Shown piece by piece: positions 6,691 to 13,476 of a stretch of 21,562 nt of DNA. Positions within the stretch are counted from its first letter, which is position 1; each line of letters starts with the position of its first letter. The notes below the pieces were generated by a model. It worked only from the letters and a program-made list of their open reading frames with translations, did no database searches and was not told where the DNA came from. The translations under genes and the position numbers were made by a program. Source of the DNA: a virus; IMG/VR virus record IMGVR_UViG_3300005514_000018, positions 1 through 21,562 of that record. One strand, 5' to 3'.

Positions 6691-7382
6691 GAAATTATTC
6701 CTTGTATCTTCCACGGTGTAAAGCAAATAGTCCCTAAACTAAAGTGATCTGCTCCATGGTCCTTATACATATTTATTGTGTCCTTCGTGTAAATTCCTCC
6801 ACCTGCTATAACGGTCACTGAGGGATACTTTGTCTTTATGAGCTTCAGAATCTTTAATGTGTAAGGCACTATCGCCGGTCCGCTCAACCCACCTTTCTCC
6901 GTTTGGATCGTGTTCGAAGCGTGTATCTGAGTGTATCCGCTCGCAAGGACGGATTCTATCTCTTGTTCTGTATACGTAGGGGGTATTTTGCAAATACACC
7001 ATTCTCTTTTATCCTCTGTCCATTTACTAAATTGGGTACTACTTATATTATTGCATGAACTATGCAAATTGTCAATATTTGGACAAGAAATGTTTATTTC
7101 TACAGATGCGTTACTAGGCACAATGTTATACATCTTGTGCCAGTCATTATCTTCTATTTGTGCTAAACTTAAAATTTCCCAGGGTTTGTGTTTACGTACT
7201 CCAACATGTATGCCCGGATTACGTAATCCAATTCTATTTATCCAGCCACCACGTGTTGGCCGTAAAGTCTTTACAATTTGTTTTAATCGTCCTGGTCTTG
7301 ATTCTAAAGTCCACGAACCTGTTACTGATATTGTGTTTTTAAACTTTAAATAATTTCCAAATGGTGCAGATATAAAGTACAT
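6687..7382 (-). CDS. Dihydroorotate dehydrogenase-like FMN protein (short)
   Basis: This 231-aa protein carries the hallmarks of the DHODH TIM barrel, which oxidises dihydroorotate to orotate with FMN in pyrimidine synthesis. They are SVTGSW near the N-terminus, INRIGLRNPGI, EINISCPN with the loop Cys, GGLSGPAIVPYTLKIL, VIAGGGIYT and the phosphate-binding end HGADHFSLGTICF. Cellular enzymes are 300 aa or more. Here the first ~50 residues (membrane or first barrel region) and parts of the middle are missing, so activity on dihydroorotate is not assured. It is tightly packed: its ATG shares a base with the previous stop (TAATG at 7384-7380) and its own stop overlaps the next start. A role in nucleotide supply during infection is plausible. 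Another FMN-dependent reductase or dehydrogenase function is possible. Confidence 0.7.
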   Translation of the reverse strand: MYFISAPFGNYLKFKNTISVTGSWTLESRPGRLKQIVKTLRPTRGGWINRIGLRNPGIHVGVRKHKPWEILSLAQIEDNDWHKMYNIVPSNASVEINISCPNIDNLHSSCNNISSTQFSKWTEDKREWCICKIPPTYTEQEIESVLASGYTQIHASNTIQTEKGGLSGPAIVPYTLKILKLIKTKYPSVTVIAGGGIYTKDTINMYKDHGADHFSLGTICFTPWKIQGIIS

Positions 7383-7957
7383 TAAAACTGTTTCAAGACA
7401 CCATCTTTATTTTCTTGTGTCTTAGTTTGTAATGGTTGTGGAAAACTTAGTTTATCAAGAATCCACTCAACAGATTCGTTATCGTTAAATCGTAATGCCA
7501 TGCCTATATGTTTAACACCGTCAACAAACGAAAAGCCATAATGTACTTTTTGTGTATTAACCGCATACCAACGACCGGGTTCTAACACTTCTATTTTATT
7601 ATCGTAAACAAAACAATAATCTGTTGGGCGTGTATAATTTAAAAAACAAAGACATCTAACAGAATTTGTGTGTAACTTTCTCCACTTATCTCTATGAGGA
7701 TATAAAAAAGAACCAGTGTTAAATTCTAAATATCCTACATCTGTAGCATTTTTAGGTAATTCCCACGAATCAGGTGCTTTATAGTATTCATATGCTATCT
7801 TTGCGCCTAGCTCGTTTGGATCTCTGCTATTTTTTATATTTGCCGAATCTTTATGAAATTCTTCAAGTTCCTGTATAACATTATCAGGGGCCCAAGCATT
7901 AAGATCAATAATATCTCCAGCGGCTTGAAATAAGTAATGTGCGTCAAATTGCTTCAT
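7382..7957 (-). CDS. 2-oxoglutarate/Fe(II)-dependent oxygenase-like (aspartyl/asparaginyl hydroxylase type)
   Basis: This 191-aa protein has the double-stranded beta-helix signature of Fe(II)/2-oxoglutarate oxygenases. It contains GSFLYPHRDKW with the H88-x-D90 metal pair, RCLCFLNYT, EPGRWYAVNT and KVHYGFSF with the distal His139. It ends IGMALRF, where R156 could bind 2-oxoglutarate. The spacing resembles aspartyl/asparaginyl beta-hydroxylase-like proteins. T4-like marine phages commonly carry several such oxygenases of unknown substrate; protein or nucleotide hydroxylation is possible. It lies directly downstream of gp46 with an 8-base gap, and its TAA shares a base with the next ATG. A late-promoter-like octamer lies only 5 bases upstream of its start. 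Confidence 0.75.
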   Translation of the reverse strand: MKQFDAHYLFQAAGDIIDLNAWAPDNVIQELEEFHKDSANIKNSRDPNELGAKIAYEYYKAPDSWELPKNATDVGYLEFNTGSFLYPHRDKWRKLHTNSVRCLCFLNYTRPTDYCFVYDNKIEVLEPGRWYAVNTQKVHYGFSFVDGVKHIGMALRFNDNESVEWILDKLSFPQPLQTKTQENKDGVLKQF

Positions 7958-7962
7958 AGTTG

Positions 7963-7970
7963 TATTTATT
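7963..7970 (-). promoter_or_regulatory. Late-promoter-like element immediately before the oxygenase gene
   Basis: On the - strand this reads AATAAATA, as upstream of gp20, and the surrounding AATAAATACAAC is identical at the two sites. It overlaps the last codons of gp46 and ends 5 bases before the oxygenase ATG. Transcription from it would begin at or inside the start codon and give a leaderless message. It may therefore be coincidental. Confidence 0.25.
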
Positions 7971-9741
7971 CTAATACGAAGTCCTTTGTTACCTCGTATG
8001 TTGTAAATCCGTTTTCTTTTGTTACTTGTAATATATCTGTAACCCTGCTTTGTAATTCGTCCTTATGACTTACAAGAAATACGTTTTTATTGCGTTCTCT
8101 TGACATTTTCTTTAATACTGCCATACTTGCTTCTACACCCATTGTATCCATTCCACTATCAATAAGTTCGTCTATACATAACAAATTAATAGGATGATTT
8201 AGATTTTCAAACACATCTCTAAATGCCCAACTTAAACCTAGTATAAGTCTATTACGTTCTCCTCGCGATAAGTTATCAAAGTCTAAATCACGTCCTAGCT
8301 CTGTAATTTCTACATCTAAATCGTTTTTAAACTTAACATTATGTGGTAGTCCTAGATCTAACAAGTATTTTTGTAATTTACTATTTAGATATTTTAAATT
8401 TTGTTCAACAATAAGTTTACGTATATACGAATCGGGTTTTGTTAGCATATCCTTTAAAAATTCCCTATGAGTTAAATCATCAGTTAACTCGTTAAGTTTT
8501 TTAAAAGATACGTCAGTCCATGCCGAATCTTTTAAATTTTCAATCTGTTCAGCATACGGATCAGTTTCCTTTTGTTTTGTTTCTAATTTTTCTTTTAGAT
8601 TTTCTAAGTTACTTTTATGTTCATATGCATGTTGTATATTTCCATAACTTACATGTGGCTTTTCCATATGATTTCCTAAAACTACACTTGCCGCCGTAGC
8701 AGATTCGTGATCGCTTTGTGCTTTATCTACTTGTTCGTTGGCGTCTTTTAATTGTTTTTCTTTTTGCTTAATTAAAGTGCCATGACCATTTGAATGTAAA
8801 TCTTGTTTACAGAGAGGACAACTTTTATTCTTTAGTTGTTCAAGGTCACTTAAAATAGAAGTACGAACATTGTCGGAATGTTTCAATGCTTTTTCTGCAA
8901 GGGATAGCTCTTTTTTCGTGGCAGTTTTTGCAGTGATCCATGCATTAAACTCATCTAGTAATTCGTGTTGTTTTAGTTCTTTTTCAATATCTATTTTGCT
9001 TAAACGGTCAATTCCTAATTGTAGATCGCTAATTTCTTTATCTTGATTTTTATTCCAAATAGTTGTACGACGTTCTAAATCTGCTATTGTTTTTTCTATT
9101 TTTGCATTTGCTTCTTGTTGTGCTTTAACTTTAAATTCTTCTTCTTTAATATTTGACTTTACTTCTTTGATAGTTTCTTTTAAAACATCAGCCTTTTCAC
9201 TAAGTTGAGTAACACCTAAAATAAGCTCAATCATTTCTCTTTGTTCATGAGCTCGCAATGCAAGAAATGGTTCTGTATATGTATTAAGTGCAATTAGATG
9301 TTTAAAAAGTGTTCCGTTAATACCAAGTACTTTGTTTATTTCTGCTTGTGTATTACGTCCTTCACCTTGCATTTCATCTGTAGTGCCATTGTCAGTTTCA
9401 TGTGCATCAACAATAAATTTAAAAATATTAGGTTTTCTACCACGCTCAATTTTATAAAGGTGTCCGTCCTTTTCAAACTCAACGGCACACATCATACCTT
9501 TGGCATTTGTTTTGTTTATTAAGTTGTCCTTTTTAATACTTGTTAAAGGAACACCAAATAAAGCATAACTCAAAGCATTAATAATTGTAGTTTTGCCTGT
9601 ACCATTACGAGATTCGTTTGAACCCAAATCTAAATTATTACCTAATACTAAGGTTAGCATTGAGTCATCAAATGTAACCGCTTGGGTTACATTACCTATA
9701 CTCATAAAGTTTTTTACAGATAATGTTTTTATATTAAGCAT
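7966..9741 (-). CDS. 46: Recombination endonuclease subunit gp46 (SbcC/Rad50-like ATPase)
   Basis: gp46 is the SMC/Rad50-type ATPase that, with gp47, resects DNA ends for T4 recombination-dependent replication and host DNA breakdown. In the 591-aa form chosen here, Walker A is NGTGKTT (residues 46-52). Two long coiled-coil arms flank a zinc hook, CPLC (about 308-311). The ABC signature LSRGER is at about 491-496, Walker B LLCIDE ends near residue 525, and the H-loop is FLVSHKDE. All functional elements are present. I start at ATG 9739-9741 (MLNIKTLSVKNF), where the conserved first strand begins and AGGAGA lies 10 bases upstream. The frame also runs on to 9783 without added similarity. It is in one operon with gp55 and gp47, as in other T4-like phages. 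Confidence 0.95.
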   Translation of the reverse strand: MLNIKTLSVKNFMSIGNVTQAVTFDDSMLTLVLGNNLDLGSNESRNGTGKTTIINALSYALFGVPLTSIKKDNLINKTNAKGMMCAVEFEKDGHLYKIERGRKPNIFKFIVDAHETDNGTTDEMQGEGRNTQAEINKVLGINGTLFKHLIALNTYTEPFLALRAHEQREMIELILGVTQLSEKADVLKETIKEVKSNIKEEEFKVKAQQEANAKIEKTIADLERRTTIWNKNQDKEISDLQLGIDRLSKIDIEKELKQHELLDEFNAWITAKTATKKELSLAEKALKHSDNVRTSILSDLEQLKNKSCPLCKQDLHSNGHGTLIKQKEKQLKDANEQVDKAQSDHESATAASVVLGNHMEKPHVSYGNIQHAYEHKSNLENLKEKLETKQKETDPYAEQIENLKDSAWTDVSFKKLNELTDDLTHREFLKDMLTKPDSYIRKLIVEQNLKYLNSKLQKYLLDLGLPHNVKFKNDLDVEITELGRDLDFDNLSRGERNRLILGLSWAFRDVFENLNHPINLLCIDELIDSGMDTMGVEASMAVLKKMSRERNKNVFLVSHKDELQSRVTDILQVTKENGFTTYEVTKDFVLE

Positions 9742-9800
9742 TAAGGAAAGATCTCCTGGCTTTAGTCGCAGACATATTATCAAGTGCTATGAACACTCGT

Positions 9801-10007
9801 TTAGTTTGGTGTTTGTTCATTATGTATATCGTTATAAATTACCGAAAATATATTATCTACTTCGTCTTCTTCAATAATGACAAAATCACCTAAAACATCC
9901 AAGAGTACGTATCCACCGCCTTCGCGGTACTTACGTATTTCATAATCTCCGGTATGTCCAAGATGATCCGAGACATCTAAAATTTCCATATGTTTTCGTA
10001 AATTCAT
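9801..10007 (-). CDS. Small protein of unknown function between gp47 and gp46
   Basis: This 68-aa protein begins MNLRKHMEILDVSDHLGHTG and is acidic at its C-terminus (IIEEDEVDN). I do not recognise it. It is supported as a gene by its ATGA overlap with the gp47 stop (10004-10007) and by filling the gp47-gp46 gap with only 59 bases to gp46. The middle stretch GGGYVLLDVLGDFVII predicts beta-strands of a small barrel-like fold. It has no Cys and no membrane segment. Its position suggests co-expression with the nuclease, but nothing shows that it binds it. Confidence 0.7.
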   Translation of the reverse strand: MNLRKHMEILDVSDHLGHTGDYEIRKYREGGGYVLLDVLGDFVIIEEDEVDNIFSVIYNDIHNEQTPN

Positions 10008-11023
10008 AACGAATTGTAGATGCTTACTAATTTGTCGACTTTAATTGTTTCGCTCTTAATACATTGTAACTGATTTAGTACCACTTTGTCAACCGTTTCA
10101 AACTCTAATTCACCATCGGTAGTTTGGTCTTCTGTATAATCAGTATTTGTATTTGGAATCATTGTTAGTTCACGAATAGGGTATTTTTCTAGGTATATTT
10201 CCCTAATTTGATTAGCCTCTTGATACGTTATATCTATATCTAAATTGACTTTTAAATGCGATTTAGATTTTAATATATCATCTGCATTATCCATTAATGT
10301 GCTAAGATCAAGTGTTTGATATCGTGGACAGTCTACCCAATTTATGTATTCAGGAACACCTCCCCATTCTAATATCATCATACCCCTATCATCATCCCAC
10401 GCATCAGCAAAGTTGTGTGGGAAAGCATTACCTATGTAATGCACATTTGATTTGTTTTGTCGCTTATGAAAATGTCCAGTAAACACATATTCTTGATTAG
10501 GAAAATGTCCCATACCTGGTCCTCCATGATCGGGCATTTCTACCATAGCATTCATTTTAAAACCGCTAAGTTCTAAATGCCCAAACATATATGGTTGTTT
10601 AAATTTAACAACTTTTTTCCATTCATTTTCAACAAGCCACGGAACAATAGCAACATCACCATCTTGTACTATTTCATTTACAATTTCAATATTTTTCCAT
10701 ACCTTGCCAAATGGAAGCGAATTAATCTCACGTTTTTCTCTGTAATACAGATCATGATTACCCATAATCATGTACACCTTTTCAAACGCATTGCTTAGTC
10801 GTTCCAAATTGCTTATAGTATAATTTAATGTTGAAACATTTATTTGTGCCCTATGGTGATGCCAATCTCCTAAAAATATAGCAGTTTCACAGTCCCTTGC
10901 TTGTGCTTCGGTTATAAACCATTTTATAAATTCTTCACAATCATCGTTATGCAAACGACTATTGTTTCGCATTCCAAAATGTATATCTGTAAAACATGCA
11001 ACTTTTTTAAACAAATTTTTCAT
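10004..11023 (-). CDS. 47: Recombination endonuclease subunit gp47 (SbcD/Mre11-like)
   Basis: gp47 is the metallophosphoesterase nuclease partner of gp46. The 339-aa protein has the full set of motifs: FTDIHFG (D13, H15), LGDWHHHR (D53, H55), MGNHD (N89, H90), FGHLE (H149) and TGHFHKRQ (H184, H186). These bind the two metal ions of the Mre11 active site. The C-terminal ~100 residues form the capping and gp46-binding region. Length matches T4 gp47 (339 aa). The ATG overlaps the gp55 stop as ATGA (11020-11023), and its own stop overlaps the next gene the same way, so gp55, gp47 and the 68-aa ORF are translationally coupled. Confidence 0.95.
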   Translation of the reverse strand: MKNLFKKVACFTDIHFGMRNNSRLHNDDCEEFIKWFITEAQARDCETAIFLGDWHHHRAQINVSTLNYTISNLERLSNAFEKVYMIMGNHDLYYREKREINSLPFGKVWKNIEIVNEIVQDGDVAIVPWLVENEWKKVVKFKQPYMFGHLELSGFKMNAMVEMPDHGGPGMGHFPNQEYVFTGHFHKRQNKSNVHYIGNAFPHNFADAWDDDRGMMILEWGGVPEYINWVDCPRYQTLDLSTLMDNADDILKSKSHLKVNLDIDITYQEANQIREIYLEKYPIRELTMIPNTNTDYTEDQTTDGELEFETVDKVVLNQLQCIKSETIKVDKLVSIYNSL

Positions 11024-11862
11024 TTTTCCGGAACCTCTAATGGTAAAATTGATTCATCAGTTCCCCATTTTTGTGCCGATGCTTTCTTAGCCTGGAGATA
11101 GTCATTTAACTGTCTAGTGTAACTAGGATTATATCCATGTTTCACAAGTAAGTCATCACGTATGTTTTGACTCTTTTTCTCTAAGTTTAATATACGTGTA
11201 AAAGAGTTAGTTATAGCGGCTGTATAATATGCAAAAGGATTTGCTGATTTACTTTCATCAAACTGTAAACCTATTTGACTAAGTTGTAATAATGCTTGTG
11301 ATCGCATTTCATCAACATATGTATAACCACGCCAGTTAGATCGCATACTGTAACGATCACATAATAGCATAAAACCTTTTGCTAATTCATCAGTAATATA
11401 TCCGTGTACTGACGAAAAATGCCCATCTCTTAAATTGCCTTTCCAATGACTTCGTCCAACTTCAGTAAGTTTATCGTTGATTAATGTCCAATGTTTAAAT
11501 GCTGGAAAGTTAACTTTAACATGGTAATCTGCTTCTGTCTTTGGATTCTTTTTTAGTTTTTCTTTTGGAGGGATGTGATCGTAACATGTAACTCTATAAA
11601 TTACATGATTTTTAAGTTCTTTATCGGGGACCTTTATTGGTGGTTCTTGTGCCTCTAGTTTAGCCCTACGTATGTCCTTTGCGGCCTTAGTTGTTCTTAT
11701 ATTAATCTTGTCTAACGATGGTAAAATTATATCATAGTCAGAAAACTTTTCATCCTTAAACCAACAATAGGTTTTTTTAGATAAGTGTATCTGAGCTAGA
11801 AGATTTTTATTCGTTAGGTACTTTTTCGCGGCTTTTTTGCCGGGTGCTACTATTTTTTGCAT
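11020..11862 (-). CDS. 55: Late-transcription sigma factor gp55, with N-terminal extension
   Basis: gp55 directs host RNA polymerase to TATAAATA late promoters, together with gp33 and the gp45 clamp in T4. The recognisable sigma region 2-like core lies from about residue 150 to 240: ITDELAKGFMLLCDRYS, then YTYVDEMRSQALLQ, FDESKSANPFAYYTAAITNS and FTRILNLEKKSQNIRDDLL. This matches gp55 of marine T4-like phages. T4 gp55 is about 185 aa; this one is 280 aa because some 140 residues of a basic N-terminal region precede the core. A good sigma70 promoter lies just upstream, and an AGGT ribosome site precedes the ATG. The late-promoter octamers in this window are consistent with its function. Confidence 0.85.
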   Translation of the reverse strand: MQKIVAPGKKAAKKYLTNKNLLAQIHLSKKTYCWFKDEKFSDYDIILPSLDKINIRTTKAAKDIRRAKLEAQEPPIKVPDKELKNHVIYRVTCYDHIPPKEKLKKNPKTEADYHVKVNFPAFKHWTLINDKLTEVGRSHWKGNLRDGHFSSVHGYITDELAKGFMLLCDRYSMRSNWRGYTYVDEMRSQALLQLSQIGLQFDESKSANPFAYYTAAITNSFTRILNLEKKSQNIRDDLLVKHGYNPSYTRQLNDYLQAKKASAQKWGTDESILPLEVPEK

Positions 11863-11891
11863 ATCAATCTACCTAATTTTGTGTTATATAT

Positions 11892-11920
11892 ATTATACAC
11901 TAAGATGTGGTGAAAATCAA
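11892..11920 (-). promoter_or_regulatory. Sigma70-type promoter for the gp55-gp47-gp46 operon
   Basis: On the - strand TTGATT (11920-11915) is followed by a 17-base spacer and a perfect TATAAT (11897-11892). The transcript would start near 11885, about 20 bases before the gp55 ATG. It lies back-to-back with the + strand late element at 11923-11930. The layout suggests host-polymerase expression of the late sigma factor before the baseplate operon comes on. Confidence 0.7.
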
Positions 11921-11922
11921 CG

Positions 11923-11930
11923 GATAAATA
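11923..11930 (+). promoter_or_regulatory. Late-type promoter for the baseplate operon
   Basis: GATAAATA matches the T4 late consensus at seven of eight positions and lies 21 bases before the nucleotidyltransferase-like ATG. A GAAGAG ribosome site fits in between. The following + strand genes overlap or nearly abut through 19281, so this may be the main late promoter for the whole baseplate block. Confidence 0.5.
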
Positions 11931-11951
11931 TCTAAAAGAAGAGATTACTCT

Positions 11952-12569
11952 ATGCGTATTTTTGAAGTTATAAAATCGAATATTGATGTTGCCGTTTTTT
12001 ACGGCGGAAGATTTCAGCCAATGCATAAAGGTCACTATGGGCTATATCAATCATTAGTTGAGAAGTTCGGCCCTAATAACGTATTTATCGCAACCACTTT
12101 TGGCAAAAAACAACAACAAGCACATGCCGTAATGGACTTCGATGCAGATCCTTTTACGTTTGAAGAAAAGCAATTTATAATTAATACAATGTATAACATA
12201 CCAAACGAACGCATTGTTAATACACAACCATATAGACCTGATATGAGTCTAGTAGGGTTAAACAAAGAAAAAAATGCATTAATGCTTGCTTTTAGTGATA
12301 AAGATGCAGGTCGTCTTAAACCCGGTAATGTATTACGTAATTACGAACCTGGTATAAAATTAGAACCAAACTTCATTGACGGGAAAGAACATAGAGCATA
12401 CATTTATACATCAGCATTATTTCATGGCGGAGCAAATGCATCAGACTTTAGAAGCGGTATGCGAAAATTAGAATCTGATGATGCTAAGAAACAATTATTT
12501 GCACATTATTTTGGTAAGATGAATGATGCAGTATATAACTTAATTAATGAGAGATTAAATGGCAGGTGA
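11952..12569 (+). CDS. Nucleotidyltransferase-like protein (HxGH superfamily)
   Basis: This 205-aa protein carries the class I nucleotidylyltransferase signature GRFQPMHKGH (residues 19-28, His25 and His28), preceded by a hydrophobic first strand (VAVFYGG). This superfamily includes NMN adenylyltransferases and cytidylyltransferases, which transfer a nucleotide from NTP onto a phosphate. A C-terminal YIYTSALFHGGANASDFRSG may supply the second nucleotide-binding element. The substrate cannot be told from sequence. NAD metabolism, or activation of a sugar or lipid headgroup for the glycosyltransferase-like protein elsewhere in the window, are both possible. It heads a structural operon and overlaps the next baseplate gene by 11 bases, which is unexpected for a metabolic enzyme. 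Confidence 0.75.
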   Translation: MRIFEVIKSNIDVAVFYGGRFQPMHKGHYGLYQSLVEKFGPNNVFIATTFGKKQQQAHAVMDFDADPFTFEEKQFIINTMYNIPNERIVNTQPYRPDMSLVGLNKEKNALMLAFSDKDAGRLKPGNVLRNYEPGIKLEPNFIDGKEHRAYIYTSALFHGGANASDFRSGMRKLESDDAKKQLFAHYFGKMNDAVYNLINERLNGR

Positions 12570-13188
12570 CACAGACCAACGGGCGTATCTATTACCACCG
12601 GAACACATAGTATCGATAATGAAAGAAAGTCCTATTTTTGAACCTATTGTAAAATCAGGGTTTAAAGTAATATTTCCTTTTACGCCAACTATACAAGGAA
12701 TACATGCCGCAGATTGGGGACCTATGGGAGTGACCCATACAAATTATCAATACTATTCCTATCAAGGATCACAATCACCGCAACTTAATTTAAGTGGTCC
12801 ATTCTTTAACCAATCACAAGAGGAAGCAAAATATTATTTGGCGTGTGTACATTTTTTTAGAATGGTAACCAAAATGAGATTTGGAAGATCAGATCCATAT
12901 AGAGGAGCACCTCCGCCTATATTAAAGTTTAACGCTTTTGGAGACTTAATGTTTAAAAACATACCTGTTATTATTCGAAGTTTTAACTTTGAAATGCCTC
13001 CAGCAGTTGACTTTATAGATATTGGTATTGGTAAGACTACCGGAGGATCAACATATTTTAAACAACGTGTACCAACACAATCTAATTTATTTGTAGATAT
13101 GCAAACACAATACTTGCCAGGGGCTACACTTGATTGGAACTTAGAAAAATTCGCTAACGGAGATTTAGTTAGGAAAGGGTTTATTTAA
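12559..13188 (+). CDS. Baseplate tail-tube junction protein, gp48/gp54-like
   Basis: This 209-aa protein resembles the T4-type tube initiators gp48/gp54, which cap the baseplate hub and start tail-tube polymerisation. Key stretches are SQEEAKYYLACVHFFRMVTK, FGRSDPYRGAPPPILKFNAF and NIPVIIRSFNFEMPPAVDFI. The EA-YY-A-HF-R pattern followed by GxPPP and a PxxVDFI strand is characteristic of this group. It is shorter than T4 gp48 (364 aa) or gp54 (320 aa), and only one such gene is visible here, so I do not choose between the two numbers. Its stop shares a base with the gp53 start (TAATG). It lies with gp53, the hub-like protein and gp5, supporting a central baseplate role. Confidence 0.65.
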   Translation: MAGDTDQRAYLLPPEHIVSIMKESPIFEPIVKSGFKVIFPFTPTIQGIHAADWGPMGVTHTNYQYYSYQGSQSPQLNLSGPFFNQSQEEAKYYLACVHFFRMVTKMRFGRSDPYRGAPPPILKFNAFGDLMFKNIPVIIRSFNFEMPPAVDFIDIGIGKTTGGSTYFKQRVPTQSNLFVDMQTQYLPGATLDWNLEKFANGDLVRKGFI

Positions 13189-13475
13189 TGACAAAACCAA
13201 CAAGCCACTATTCAACTACAACTTCTAATAACAAATACCTCGATATCTGGAACCCCCCTTCGCTACTAACAAAAACAGGTAAAGAGCAAACAGTAACAAT
13301 CGAATCAAAATATGCAAATCGTCCTGATTTGCTTGCTTCAGATTTATATGGTTCTCCTAGATTATGGTGGACTTTTGCATACTTAAATGCAGATAAACTT
13401 GAAGATCCTATATGGGATTTTAAGGCGGGTCTGGACATTCTTATATTCGATCCAACTGATATAAGAAGGGTATAA
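13188..13475 (+). CDS. 53: Baseplate wedge subunit gp53
   Basis: This 95-aa protein corresponds to the conserved part of T4 gp53, the LysM-like wedge component that joins wedges to the hub. Diagnostic stretches are YANRPDLLASDLYGSPRLWW, then TFAYLNADKLEDPIWDFKAG and a closing LDILIFDP strand. T4 gp53 is 196 aa; marine relatives are often shorter. An AGGAAAGGG ribosome site lies upstream in the preceding gene, and TAATG couples the two. The next gene starts one base after its stop. Confidence 0.85.
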   Translation: MTKPTSHYSTTTSNNKYLDIWNPPSLLTKTGKEQTVTIESKYANRPDLLASDLYGSPRLWWTFAYLNADKLEDPIWDFKAGLDILIFDPTDIRRV

Positions 13476-13476
13476 C

